Part shown: positions 1 to 8,179 of the stretch, one piece after another
How the letters are laid out: each line of letters begins with the position of its first letter
Position numbering within the stretch: the stretch's first letter is position 1
NCBI GenBank assembly: GCA_963719525.1
Contig: CAVRCG010000004.1
Location: 3,534,001 to 3,598,000 of the forward strand
Direction of reading: 5' to 3'
Source of the DNA: Bernardetia sp963719525
Lineage (GTDB): Bacteria; Bacteroidota; Bacteroidia; Cytophagales; Bernardetiaceae
DNA length: 64,000 nt
Made by a program: the position numbers and the translations under genes
Notes under the pieces: model-generated
Database searches by the model: none
What the model was told of the DNA's origin: nothing
Seen by the model: only the letters and a program-made list of their open reading frames with translations

Positions 1-55
1 CGTTGCTACTATCTTAGCGAAGCGACACCAAAAATATCGTAACTATTCCAATGCC

Positions 56-89
56 GTTGTTGGTGTTTTAGCGAAGCGACACCAACAAC
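56..89 (-). terminator. Hairpin 3' of ABC ATPase gene
   Basis: An 11-bp stem (GTTGTTGGTGT pairing with ACACCAACAAC) encloses a 12-nt loop containing TTTAGCGAAGCG. It lies just past the stop of the minus-strand ABC ATPase gene and could end its transcript. The loop and right arm are partly repeated at about 13-49, and a related GTTGTTGGTGTT...ACCAATAAC hairpin occurs at 4325-4359, so this may be a dispersed repeat rather than a dedicated terminator. Confidence 0.45.
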
Positions 90-96
90 ATCGTAA

Positions 97-828
97 CTAT
101 TCTTGATTCTTAATTAAATCTTTTGGGTCTATCTGCGTCGGATTTTCATTTATTTCATCTCTTTCAATATTTCCATCACGCATAAAAACAACACGATGAG
201 CATATTTGGCAATGTCTTCTTCGTGTGTAACCATAATAATTGTGTTTCCTTTTTTGTGCAATTCTGCAAACAAATTCATAATTTCATACGACGTTTTTGT
301 ATCCAGATTTCCTGTTGGTTCGTCTGCTAAAATTATACTCGGACTATTGATTAATGCCCTTGCAATAGCTACACGCTGACGCTGCCCACCTGAAAGTTCG
401 TTAGGTTTGTGATGATAACGGTCGCCTAATCCTACATCTTCCAACGCTTTTTTGGCTTTTGCATCTCTATCTTTTTTATTATAACCTGCATAAATCAAGG
501 GCAAAGCAACATTATCTAACGAAGACGAACGAGGTAAAAGATTAAAGGTTTGGAAGACAAAACCAATTTCTTTATTTCGTATTTCTGCTAATTCATCTTC
601 TGAAAGTCGGCTTACATCTCGCTTGTTCAACACATACGAACCACTTGAAGGTGTATCCAAACAACCCACAATATTCATCAGCGTAGATTTTCCAGAACCA
701 GAAGGACCCATAAAAGCTACATATTCTCCAAAATTAATAGAAATAGAAACCGATTTGAGAGCGTGGATAATTTCACTTCCCATTTTATACCACCTTGATA
801 TTTTTTCTGTATGGATTACTTCTTTCAT
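97..828 (-). CDS. ABC transporter ATP-binding protein (LolD/MacB type)
   Basis: A 243-residue ATPase of the LolD/MacB/FtsE-like group, which powers lipoprotein release or efflux by paired permeases at the inner membrane. Walker A GPSGSGKST is at 41-49, the Q-loop VFQ at 91-93, the signature LSGGQ at 145-149, Walker B IILADEP at 165-171 and the H-loop histidine at about 202. The length is normal for the family and there is no fused membrane domain. No permease gene is visible, because the gene lies at the window edge with its 3' side facing out. Substrate cannot be assigned from the sequence; LolD-like versus MacB-like is undecided. Confidence 0.9.
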   Translation of the reverse strand: MKEVIHTEKISRWYKMGSEIIHALKSVSISINFGEYVAFMGPSGSGKSTLMNIVGCLDTPSSGSYVLNKRDVSRLSEDELAEIRNKEIGFVFQTFNLLPRSSSLDNVALPLIYAGYNKKDRDAKAKKALEDVGLGDRYHHKPNELSGGQRQRVAIARALINSPSIILADEPTGNLDTKTSYEIMNLFAELHKKGNTIIMVTHEEDIAKYAHRVVFMRDGNIERDEINENPTQIDPKDLIKNQE

Positions 829-860
829 AATTTATTCTTTCGTTTTCTTCCACTTTTCCT

Positions 861-910
861 CACACTAAAGTGTAAGGTACATTTTTCACACGCTAAAGCG
901 TATGCTACAT
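861..910. repeat. Two copies of the ACTAAAGT/CTACA dispersed repeat
   Basis: Two adjacent imperfect copies (861-882 and 887-910) share the layout CACACTAAAGTGT..GTACAT and CACGCTAAAGCGT..CTACAT. Each has a small palindromic core around CTAAAG. The same layout, CAGACTAAAGTC followed by CTACA, recurs at 8984-9036 and, on the opposite strand, in the tandem array at 23710-23907. Confidence 0.5.
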
Positions 911-1017
911 TTTATTTTCAATTAGTAGCAACTTTAAAAACAGTATTACAGTTTTGAGTTTTTTATTTGGTATTTTTGTATAAGCGATAAGATTTGATAG
1001 ATTTAAAATATAAAATT

Positions 1018-1341
1018 ATGATTTCAACTGATTTAAAAGAACAATTTTTACAGGAAATAAGGAAAGCTGTTTATAAAGTTGATGCTCATGCAGAAGTTAT
1101 TTTATTTGGTTCTAGAGCAAGAAATGAAGCCAAATCAGATTCAGACTGGGATATTCTTATTCTTACTCCTCAAAAAGTAGATTTGAGAATAGAACAATCT
1201 TTTAGACATCAATTATTTTATTTAGAGTTGGAATACGAACAAGCGATTTCTACTTTTGTCTATTCTATTTCTGAATGGAATACTAAACATAGTATTACTC
1301 CATTATATGCAACTATTCAGAAGGAAGGAATTTTGATTTAA
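1018..1341 (+). CDS. MNT-type nucleotidyltransferase domain protein
   Basis: A 107-residue protein of the DNA polymerase beta-like minimal nucleotidyltransferase superfamily. The motif GSRARNEAKSDSDWD at residues 31-45 fits GS-x-R-(x)n-SD-x-D and carries the metal-binding acidic pair. I chose the ATG at 1018; a TTG at 994 in frame would add eight residues but looks less likely. Such proteins usually pair with a HEPN toxin, as in MntA/HepT, and act as adenylylating antitoxins. No HEPN gene is adjacent. Instead a 313-residue gene follows after only 6 nt, suggesting co-transcription. Substrate is not known. Confidence 0.8.
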   Translation: MISTDLKEQFLQEIRKAVYKVDAHAEVILFGSRARNEAKSDSDWDILILTPQKVDLRIEQSFRHQLFYLELEYEQAISTFVYSISEWNTKHSITPLYATIQKEGILI

Positions 1342-1347
1342 TAAATT

Positions 1348-2289
1348 ATGGAAGATTTTAAAAAAGAAACAGAATATATAAAGAATCTAATTCGTCAGGT
1401 TGGTGATACTGGTTCAGCAGCATGGATAGCAGGGCAACGTTTATCTGATATTCGAAGGCGACAGACTTATAGACAAATGACATATAATACTTTTGAAAAG
1501 TATTGTAGAGCTGAATTTAATATTGCGTCAAGTACAGCTTATGCCTATATAAAAATATATGAAAATTACGATGAGGAAGACACTAGAGAAATATTGATTT
1601 CTTATTTAAAAACTATTGCAGATACTATAACTCTCCCACAAAAAAGAAGAGTCATTGTTAGGGTTCTAAAACGTTATAATAAAGATGACTTTAGTAATGA
1701 ATTATTAAAAGATTCCATTACTGATATAGAAAATACTGAGTATAAATCTAACGAACAGTTTGAAAGAGAAACAAAGAAGAGTTTTACAGATGTGAAAAGG
1801 GAGTTATTGAAGCAGAAACAAAAAGAAAAAACACATCAAGAGTTCGGCAAAAACTTAAAAAGTGATTTTATTCCAGATATAAAATTGGAGAAAGAGCCTA
1901 TTAATGAAATGGGTGTTGTGGCACTTTTTTGTCTGATATTTGATTATTTTGAAGACTATTTTATAATAGAAGATACAGAGCTAAGAATCGATAAAATAAA
2001 ATTTGTACAAGCTCCATTCCCTGATATTTGCATTACTTGTAAGTTAAAAGACAATAGAAAAGAAAAATATACAGAGTTATTTGCAGAATTTGAGTTTGAG
2101 AGTTATGAGTACATTAGACATAAACATCATAGAAGTAGAAAAGCTAAAGATTGTAAATTGATAATTTGCTGGGAAGATAATGCGAAAAAACATCACAAAA
2201 GAAAGAATTATCCAGAAGTTATAAATATGCCTCCTGTTTTTGAACTAAAAAACTTTTTAGAAACTGGAGAAATTATATTATTGAGATAA
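1348..2289 (+). CDS. Hypothetical protein with possible PD-(D/E)XK nuclease-like C-terminus
   Basis: A 313-residue protein I cannot name. Residues 20-75 resemble a small helical DNA-binding or phage-type domain (GQRLSDI, then AYAYIKIYENY), followed by a charged linker. The C-terminal third carries FPD at 224-226, EFEFES at 247-252, a histidine cluster at 258-261 and CKLIICWE at 269-276. This order of FPD, E-x-E, H and C-x-LI-x-CWE recalls restriction-endonuclease-like domains of the PD-(D/E)XK fold; that reading is inference. It sits 6 nt after a nucleotidyltransferase gene and 15 nt before gmhA. Confidence 0.6.
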   Translation: MEDFKKETEYIKNLIRQVGDTGSAAWIAGQRLSDIRRRQTYRQMTYNTFEKYCRAEFNIASSTAYAYIKIYENYDEEDTREILISYLKTIADTITLPQKRRVIVRVLKRYNKDDFSNELLKDSITDIENTEYKSNEQFERETKKSFTDVKRELLKQKQKEKTHQEFGKNLKSDFIPDIKLEKEPINEMGVVALFCLIFDYFEDYFIIEDTELRIDKIKFVQAPFPDICITCKLKDNRKEKYTELFAEFEFESYEYIRHKHHRSRKAKDCKLIICWEDNAKKHHKRKNYPEVINMPPVFELKNFLETGEIILLR

Positions 2290-2304
2290 AATATTACTAA
2301 AACA

Positions 2305-2883
2305 ATGAACAAAAATTTCATAAACACACGCATACAGGAAAGCATCGCCACAAAAGAGCGAATAATGGCAAACGAACCTTTAGTAGAAAGCATTTCGAAG
2401 GCTGCACAGGCTTGGAAAACAACTTTTGAAAAAGGTGGAAAAGTTCTTTTTTGTGGAAATGGAGGAAGTGCTGCCGATGCTCAACATATTTCTGCCGAAC
2501 TTTCTGGTCGTTTTTATAAAGATAGAAAACCACTTTTTGCCGAAGCCTTGCACGTCAATTCTTCCTATCTGACAGCCGTAGGAAATGATTATGGTTATGA
2601 TATTGTTTTTGAAAGAATGGTACAAGCAATGGGAAGAGAAGGTGATGTTTTGGTGGCGATTTCTACTTCTGGAAATTCTCCAAATATTGTAAAAGCCGTA
2701 GAAGCAGCCAATCAAATCGGAATGATTACGATAGGAATGACTGGAAATAAAGGAGGAAAACTAAAAGAACTTTGTGATATAATTTTGAATGTTCCTTCTG
2801 ATGATACGCCACGCATACAGGAAAGTCATATTTTGGTAGGACATATTTTGTGTGAATGGGTAGAATTAGCTTTATTTGAATAA
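2305..2883 (+). CDS. gmhA: Phosphoheptose isomerase (sedoheptulose 7-phosphate isomerase)
   Basis: GmhA converts D-sedoheptulose 7-phosphate into D-glycero-D-manno-heptose 7-phosphate, the first step towards the heptose used in LPS. The 192-residue protein is one SIS domain, with GNGGSAADAQH at 51-61 and STSGNS at 120-125. The residues expected to bind zinc in this family (H61, E65, Q172, H180) are all present at the numbering used for the E. coli enzyme, which is also 192 residues. Other heptose genes are not nearby, although lptB lies 1.6 kb downstream. Its last codons are duplicated at 3944-3966. Confidence 0.93.
   Translation: MNKNFINTRIQESIATKERIMANEPLVESISKAAQAWKTTFEKGGKVLFCGNGGSAADAQHISAELSGRFYKDRKPLFAEALHVNSSYLTAVGNDYGYDIVFERMVQAMGREGDVLVAISTSGNSPNIVKAVEAANQIGMITIGMTGNKGGKLKELCDIILNVPSDDTPRIQESHILVGHILCEWVELALFE
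2861..2883 (+). repeat. Left 23-bp direct repeat at gmhA 3' end
   Basis: The last 23 bases of gmhA, including its stop codon, recur at 3944-3966 with 22 of 23 positions identical (core ATTAGCTTTATTTGAATAA). The two copies bracket about 1.06 kb holding one hypothetical gene. This is the pattern expected of an insertion that restored the 3' end of its target gene. Confidence 0.75.
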
Positions 2884-2971
2884 ATACTGGAACTGATTGG
2901 CGAGTGATTTATATGATTTGTATGATAAATACAGGATAATTTCTTTGCTTTTATTTTCAATAAAAAACTCT

Positions 2972-3000
2972 GTCAGTAGTTTGGCAAAGCAAACTCTGAC
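2972..3000. repeat. Short hairpin downstream of gmhA
   Basis: GTCAG-T-AGTTTG and CAAACT-CTGAC form an 11-bp stem with one bulged base and a 6-nt loop. It has no following T-run, so it is a weak terminator candidate. It lies inside the segment bounded by the 23-bp direct repeats. A related AGTTTG/TTGTC-rich segment occurs around 60525-60610. Confidence 0.4.
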
Positions 3001-3040
3001 AATAGTTTAAACAAATTCAATGATTTTTTAGGAATTATAA

Positions 3041-3865
3041 ATGACGACACTTCAAGAAGATTTTGAAAATTTGACTTATTTGCATCCGACAATAAAGAAG
3101 GCATTTGTCAGACTGTTAATAAGTGAACTTATCAACACTAAATATTTGACATCCGATACTGAATTGACAACTAACAGGAACAATTTTCTTAATAGCTTTT
3201 TGCCTATTTATTTTGATGCAATTGACCAAAAATTCAGTTCAGTAGCAAAAACAGAAGTACTGTTTAATGAAGCTTGTAAAAAGTCTGTTGAATTTGAAAG
3301 TCTTTTAACCAAAATTATTGAAACAACCTTTGACAAACTGAGTAATATTAAAATTAATTGGGACTACGAACAAAATATAGAACCAATAGAAAGATATATT
3401 CGAATTCAAGACAAAATCCCTTTTTCTATGCCGACAAATATGTCGTTTTTAAGAAGAGATATATACCATAATAGTCATTCTGACAAAAACTTTGAAGGTT
3501 TACAACAAGAGTTTAGGTTACTTCTAAGTGAAAAAGATAATAAAAGACTTTTATCTGTTGGTATAAATTACTGTTATGGAGATATTGTTCTTCCCAAGAC
3601 TTATGATATTATATTTGACACGAGAGATTTTACAAAATATTGGGAGCAGAAAACTATTGTAAAATATGCGTTCAATTTCGGAGATTACTTTCATACTGAC
3701 TTATGGCGAGGATACCATTCACATTGTTTGATAGAAGTAATAGGAGATATTCCCCCAATATTTAACGAATTACCAAACAATGATGGGGGTAAAACTTTAC
3801 ACAGAGGAATTGGACTTTGTACAAAATATGATTGGCAATACATAAAAGAAAATAATCATGATTGA
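3041..3865 (+). CDS. Hypothetical protein (cargo of repeat-flanked insertion)
   Basis: A 274-residue soluble protein with no signal peptide or membrane segment and no family I recognise. The N-terminal half is predicted mostly helical (VRLLISELINT, KIIETTFDKL). The C-terminal half is richer in aromatic residues and ends in a region with FNFGDYFHTDLW, RGYHSHC and GGKTLHRGIGL, so several histidines and a glycine-rich turn cluster there. It is the only gene between the two 23-bp direct repeats that duplicate the gmhA 3' end, which suggests it is horizontally acquired cargo. No function is claimed. Confidence 0.7.
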   Translation: MTTLQEDFENLTYLHPTIKKAFVRLLISELINTKYLTSDTELTTNRNNFLNSFLPIYFDAIDQKFSSVAKTEVLFNEACKKSVEFESLLTKIIETTFDKLSNIKINWDYEQNIEPIERYIRIQDKIPFSMPTNMSFLRRDIYHNSHSDKNFEGLQQEFRLLLSEKDNKRLLSVGINYCYGDIVLPKTYDIIFDTRDFTKYWEQKTIVKYAFNFGDYFHTDLWRGYHSHCLIEVIGDIPPIFNELPNNDGGKTLHRGIGLCTKYDWQYIKENNHD

Positions 3866-3943
3866 CAGCACCTACAAGAAATTTTTGTAAAAGGGGAAAC
3901 AAACAATGAAAATCTTGACTTTGCTAATAGTTCGAAAAACAGA

Positions 3944-3966
3944 TAGGATTAGCTTTATTTGAATAA
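3944..3966 (+). repeat. Right 23-bp direct repeat (copy of gmhA 3' end)
   Basis: This is the second copy of the gmhA 3'-terminal sequence, with one mismatch to 2861-2883. It lies 18 nt before the next nucleotidyltransferase gene and is not part of any coding sequence here. Confidence 0.75.
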
Positions 3967-3983
3967 TATTCCGTGTAACAGTT

Positions 3984-4298
3984 ATGCTAAAAAATTTACA
4001 TTCCATTTGGCAAAAACACAAGCTAAAAAAAGTCTATTTATTTGGTTCTTACGCACGAAACGAGCAAAAACCAAACAGCGATATAGATTTTTTGATAGAA
4101 CACGATAATGATTTTTCTTTATTTGATTTAATAAGATTACAATTAGATTTAGAAAATGAATTGAATATTAATGTAGATTTGATTAGCAATAATTCCGTTT
4201 CAAAATGGATAGAAAATTCTATAAATAAAGATAAAATACTTATTTATTCACAAAATGAAGCGTTCGAAACTATTTTTATCGAACAAAATAAGTTTTAG
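3984..4298 (+). CDS. MNT-type nucleotidyltransferase (MntA-like)
   Basis: A 104-residue minimal nucleotidyltransferase. GSYARNEQKPNSDIDFLIE at about 21-39 matches GSxARxxxxxxSDIDxLIE, and a further aspartate lies in VDLIS near residue 65. In MntA/HepT systems the same kind of protein AMPylates and silences a HEPN RNase toxin. No HEPN gene is found on either side; lptB follows after 160 nt. It is only distantly similar to the other nucleotidyltransferase at 1018-1341. It may be an orphan antitoxin or act on an unlinked partner. Confidence 0.85.
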   Translation: MLKNLHSIWQKHKLKKVYLFGSYARNEQKPNSDIDFLIEHDNDFSLFDLIRLQLDLENELNINVDLISNNSVSKWIENSINKDKILIYSQNEAFETIFIEQNKF

Positions 4299-4458
4299 TT
4301 TGTAGTTTTGATTTAGTAACATGAGTTGTTGGTGTTGTTATCGCTAAAATACCAATAACGTTAGTAAAAAAATACTTTGTAAGAAGTTGTTGTTATTTCA
4401 TTAAATCTAACTTCTGAATTCTAACTTCTAACTTTATTCAACTGGTAACTGAAAAATT

Positions 4459-5223
4459 ATGGTTTTGAGAGCAGAAAATATAGTCAAACGCTACGGAGGC
4501 AGAACTGTTGTTAATGGCGTTTCGATAGAAGTAAATCAAGGAGAAATTGTAGGCGTTTTGGGACCAAATGGTGCTGGCAAAACGACTTCTTTTTATATGA
4601 TTGTAGGTCTTGTAAAGCCAAATAGTGGTAAAATATTTCTTGATGATAGAGATATTACAAAACTTCCTATGTTTCGTCGTTCGCAGCTCGGCATCGGTTA
4701 TTTGGCACAAGAAGCCTCTGTTTTTAGAGAACTTACAGTAGAAGAAAATATTCTTGCTCCTCTACAAATGCGTAATTTGACGAAACAAGAGCAAAAAGAT
4801 AAAATGGAAGAACTGATTGAAGAGTTTCGTTTGAAGCGTTTTAAGAAGACAAAAGGAAAACTACTCTCTGGTGGAGAACGTCGTCGTGCCGAAATTGCTA
4901 GAGCAGTTGCGACAAATCCAAATTTTATTCTGCTTGATGAGCCTTTTGCTGGTGTCGATCCGATTGCTGTAGAAAATATTCAAATGCTTGTTGCAAAATT
5001 AAAACAAAAAAATATTGGTGTGCTTATTACAGACCACAATGCCAACGAAACGCTCTCTATTTGTGATAGAGTGTATATTATGTTTGAAGGCGACCCTTTT
5101 GCAAGTGGAACTCCTGAAGAAGTTTCGGCAGACAAAAGAGTAAAAGATGTTTATTTTGGTCGTCAGTATGAATACAAACGCAAAGTATTTAACTTTGATA
5201 CTGATTTTGATGAAGATAATTAA
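4459..5223 (+). CDS. lptB: LPS export ABC transporter ATP-binding protein LptB
   Basis: LptB is the cytoplasmic ATPase of the LptB2FG complex that extracts LPS from the inner membrane and drives it to LptC/A/D. The 254-residue protein has Walker A GPNGAGKTT near residue 35, the LptB-typical Q-loop region GIGYLAQEASVFRELTVEENI, signature LLSGGERRR and Walker B FILLDEPFAGVDP. A short acidic tail (FDTDFDEDN) extends past the usual end. The start is the ATG at 4459. No other lpt gene lies beside it. Confidence 0.93.
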   Translation: MVLRAENIVKRYGGRTVVNGVSIEVNQGEIVGVLGPNGAGKTTSFYMIVGLVKPNSGKIFLDDRDITKLPMFRRSQLGIGYLAQEASVFRELTVEENILAPLQMRNLTKQEQKDKMEELIEEFRLKRFKKTKGKLLSGGERRRAEIARAVATNPNFILLDEPFAGVDPIAVENIQMLVAKLKQKNIGVLITDHNANETLSICDRVYIMFEGDPFASGTPEEVSADKRVKDVYFGRQYEYKRKVFNFDTDFDEDN

Positions 5224-5373
5224 ATATATATTTCTTCTATCGAACACAGAGTTACAGAGAACACAGAGAATTCCAACTACATTTTTGAAAAATATTACTT
5301 AAAAAAACAATGTTTCTTACCTTAGAAATGGTTTGTAACCAGACCTTGCTAATGGCAAAAATAAATAAAAACT

Positions 5374-5907
5374 ATGAAGATAAAATCAACAACTGTTCTT
5401 GCCGTTTCTCACAACGGACAAATTGCCATTGGTGCAGACGGACAAGCAACTATGGGAAACACGGTAGCCAAATCTACTGTCAAAAAAATTCGTAAGATTG
5501 CAGACGGAAAAGTAATCACAGGTTTTGCAGGCTCAACTGCCGATGCTTTTACACTCTTAGAACGCTTCGAAGAAAAACTAAACGCACACGGTGGAAATGT
5601 AAAACGCTCTGCTATCGAACTGGCAAAAGACTGGCGTACAGACCGTTACCTTCGTAAGTTGGAAGCGATGATGATTATTGTAGATAAAAATGGAATCTTG
5701 AATATTTCGGGTTCGGGTGATGTCATTGAACCTGACGAACAAGTAGAATCAATCGGTTCTGGAAGTATGTATGCAAAATCTGCTGCACTTGCTTTAAAGC
5801 GTCATGCGCCACATTTGACTGCCGAAGAAATGGTAAAAGAAGCTCTGACGATTGCTGCTGACATTTGTATTTATACCAATCATAACTTTATGATTGAGGT
5901 ACTTTAA
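5374..5907 (+). CDS. hslV: ATP-dependent protease subunit HslV
   Basis: HslV is the proteasome-like peptidase that forms a double hexameric ring capped by the ATPase HslU. The 177-residue protein keeps the family blocks GADGQATMGNT, GFAGSTADAFTL, AKDWRTDRYLRKLEA and ICIYTNH. The catalytic threonine normally follows the initiator Met. Here Thr6 (MKIKS-TTVLAV) would have to be exposed by removing a five-residue leader. hslU is not adjacent. A strong palindromic terminator follows 6 nt after the stop. Confidence 0.93.
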   Translation: MKIKSTTVLAVSHNGQIAIGADGQATMGNTVAKSTVKKIRKIADGKVITGFAGSTADAFTLLERFEEKLNAHGGNVKRSAIELAKDWRTDRYLRKLEAMMIIVDKNGILNISGSGDVIEPDEQVESIGSGSMYAKSAALALKRHAPHLTAEEMVKEALTIAADICIYTNHNFMIEVL

Positions 5908-5913
5908 ACCTCC

Positions 5914-5947
5914 AAACCCTAAGGGTCTTCGAAGACCCTTAGGGTTT
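5914..5947. terminator. Perfect palindromic terminator after hslV
   Basis: A perfect 34-bp palindrome (arm AAACCCTAAGGGTCTTC, 17 bp) followed by more T residues. It lies between hslV on the plus strand and a convergent lipoprotein gene on the minus strand, so it can serve both. Confidence 0.8.
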
Positions 5948-5956
5948 TTTATTGCA

Positions 5957-6541
5957 TTAATTAGAAAAATTACCTCCAATAAAATAACGTTCATTGTCTT
6001 TGATGAGCGTTCCTTCAAAACTTCCCTTTGTTATTCCTGCTGAGTCTAAAAGTAGAAGTTTTACAGTTCCATCTTCTAAATCTCCTTCAATTTTATCTTC
6101 TCCTTGTGTAAGCATTACATGTACGCTTGCGTAAGGAACGCTGTTTTTTGCAATCGGATAAGACCCTTTTTGTAGTTTTTTGGCAAACAATACTACTTTT
6201 GCATGTTTGTTCGAAACGCTTAATTGTTCGTTTTCACTAGAATATTCACTACTTACATTACTATCGTTTTTACTATCTTCTATCTTTATTATTTTCTCTA
6301 TTACAAATTTTTGTTCTGGAATAAAGACTTGTTTTAATGGTTTTGATGGTAATTCATTTGAAATTTCGCCTACTGAACCTACAGGAGTACGTTCTTCCTT
6401 ATCTTCTTTTTCATCTGTTGTAATTTCTGCATCTTGTGTATTCTCGTTCGCTGGATAACCTGATTTATGAGCAGAAGAACAAGATTGTAAAAATATAAAT
6501 AGTATAGAAAAGTAAACTATAGTTTTGAGTAGATTATACAT
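5957..6541 (-). CDS. Hypothetical lipoprotein
   Basis: A 194-residue predicted lipoprotein from the ATG at 6541. A TTG start at 6592 would add 17 residues ahead of the signal peptide and is less likely. The signal peptide ends in the lipobox LQSC at about 17-20, followed by a Ser/Lys/Glu-rich tether. The C-terminal 80 residues look like a small beta domain (VVLFAKKLQ, VHVMLTQGEDKIEGD, GSFEGTLIKD). It is convergent with hslV and shares its terminator. I do not recognise the family. Confidence 0.7.
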   Translation of the reverse strand: MYNLLKTIVYFSILFIFLQSCSSAHKSGYPANENTQDAEITTDEKEDKEERTPVGSVGEISNELPSKPLKQVFIPEQKFVIEKIIKIEDSKNDSNVSSEYSSENEQLSVSNKHAKVVLFAKKLQKGSYPIAKNSVPYASVHVMLTQGEDKIEGDLEDGTVKLLLLDSAGITKGSFEGTLIKDNERYFIGGNFSN

Positions 6542-6616
6542 AAGCAGATTTAATTTTGAGTAGATTTGTAGATTTTTTTTAAAGTGAAACAAAATTACAC
6601 TAAAATAATTTGATTT

Positions 6617-7045
6617 TTAACGTAATTCCTTATTTCTATTTTTCCATACATACAAAAAATATCCTGTACTGACACTAAAAAAAATAATTCCTATTATGAA
6701 ATAAATAATCGCCAAACCGTACAAATCAAAAAAAGAAATTGTTCTTTCACTCATTGGTTCGTCTTCAATATAAATTATTTCTACACTATCGCCCAAATTG
6801 TAAGAAAAAGAGTTTGATGTTGTGCTGCTTACAAACTTTATTGTGTTGTTGTTTTTATCTTGATATTCATAAATAGGAGTATAATCATAGCCATCTGTTG
6901 CGTGTTCTTCTCCCAAATCTATAACAACAGCTTTTGTAGTAATTCCAGTTTCTACTAAAAATTTAGTTTGATTGTACTGCTGAAAACTAAAGAAAATAAA
7001 AAAACAACCAAATAAAAATAGAAGAAAAAAGATAGAATGCTTCAT
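6617..7045 (-). CDS. DUF3592-type membrane protein
   Basis: A 142-residue protein with a membrane segment at about 3-22, an extracytoplasmic beta region containing TPIYEYQDKNNN and YNLGDSVEIIY, and a second membrane segment at about 110-133. This two-helix layout with a central domain that starts around a YxPxxEY-like motif fits the DUF3592 family, whose function is unknown. It lies 43 nt downstream of the next minus-strand gene and may be co-transcribed with it. Confidence 0.65.
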   Translation of the reverse strand: MKHSIFFLLFLFGCFFIFFSFQQYNQTKFLVETGITTKAVVIDLGEEHATDGYDYTPIYEYQDKNNNTIKFVSSTTSNSFSYNLGDSVEIIYIEDEPMSERTISFFDLYGLAIIYFIIGIIFFSVSTGYFLYVWKNRNKELR

Positions 7046-7088
7046 AATATTGGATTTAGTTATAAAGTCAATGATACAAATTTGAAAA

Positions 7089-7883
7089 TTATTTATTTCT
7101 ACCTTTTACAAAAGCAAACACTTCTCCTATTGTCTGCACAGCAGCAAAAACGATTACAAAAGCAAATTCTCCTGCTGCTCCCATATTAATTTGAATAGGT
7201 AATTTATCGGTATTGGCTGCAAAATAAAGAAGTGTTCCAAAGATTATAGACAAGTGCAGAACAATCATTTGAGGAGAAAGTTGTTGATTTCTATTTTTTG
7301 CCATATCCTTTTGATAAAGATTTTTATACCTTTTTGATTCTTCTTCTTGCTGTTTTCTCAAAAACTCTCTTTCCAAATTTTCTTGAATAACTTCTTCACT
7401 TAGTTCTTCTTTTAAAGAAGTTGAGTTTTTACTTTGATTATATTTTCTAACTAGATAAACTAAAATTGCTATTTCACTCAAAACAGCTAAAAGTAGATTT
7501 ACATTAAATTCTATATTTTGAAAAGCCACAGTCATAAAATTAGCTATAAAAGCATCGTGATTTGGCACAGCAACAATTCCTACAATTACTAAAATAAAAA
7601 TAAAGTAAATTCCCATTGGAAAAAACATCTTCAAAGTAGCTTTGTGTTGAAATCTAGATTCTGACTTTGAAATTTTATTTTTTCTGTAATTAATTTTATT
7701 CTCTATTAATCTAAAAACGATACGGATTACTTCCTCAAACCAGTACAAATAAATGATTGTAAAAAAATTCCATTTCCAGACAATGATGCCAAAAAAAGTA
7801 AAGGCATTTACAATTAAGCTAAACAAAAGACGAATAAGAGCGATATTTTTTGCATAAATTTTCTTTATTTGGGTAGTAGGCAT
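7089..7883 (-). CDS. Polytopic membrane protein (DUF6498-like)
   Basis: A 264-residue integral membrane protein with about five hydrophobic helices. The N-terminus carries a WKWNFFTIIYLYWFEEV segment, similar to the W..f.l..LYW.E block of DUF6498 proteins. A charged cytoplasmic stretch (about 165-205, rich in Glu/Lys) separates the helices. The function is not known. Family assignment is from memory of the motif and is tentative. Confidence 0.6.
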   Translation of the reverse strand: MPTTQIKKIYAKNIALIRLLFSLIVNAFTFFGIIVWKWNFFTIIYLYWFEEVIRIVFRLIENKINYRKNKISKSESRFQHKATLKMFFPMGIYFIFILVIVGIVAVPNHDAFIANFMTVAFQNIEFNVNLLLAVLSEIAILVYLVRKYNQSKNSTSLKEELSEEVIQENLEREFLRKQQEEESKRYKNLYQKDMAKNRNQQLSPQMIVLHLSIIFGTLLYFAANTDKLPIQINMGAAGEFAFVIVFAAVQTIGEVFAFVKGRNK

Positions 7884-8179
7884 ATTCTTTTAGATAAATT
7901 TGGTAAAAACTTTAAACAAAAAAAGCAGTAATTAATGTTCAAACAAACTGATTTTCAAGAGTTTAGTTAAAATACTGTTTCTAAATTAGAAAAAAATCTG
8001 TATTTTAATTGTCTAACATAAGGAAAATTCCAGTTTTCTAACTAATTTTACACAATAAACCGAATTAAAGACAAGATACAATAGCGTTACAAAATTTAAA
8101 GCAAATTTTTGAAACAAAATCTACCTTGCTTTTATTTTAGTAGAAAATCTTATTATAAAATTTATATACAACTTATACA

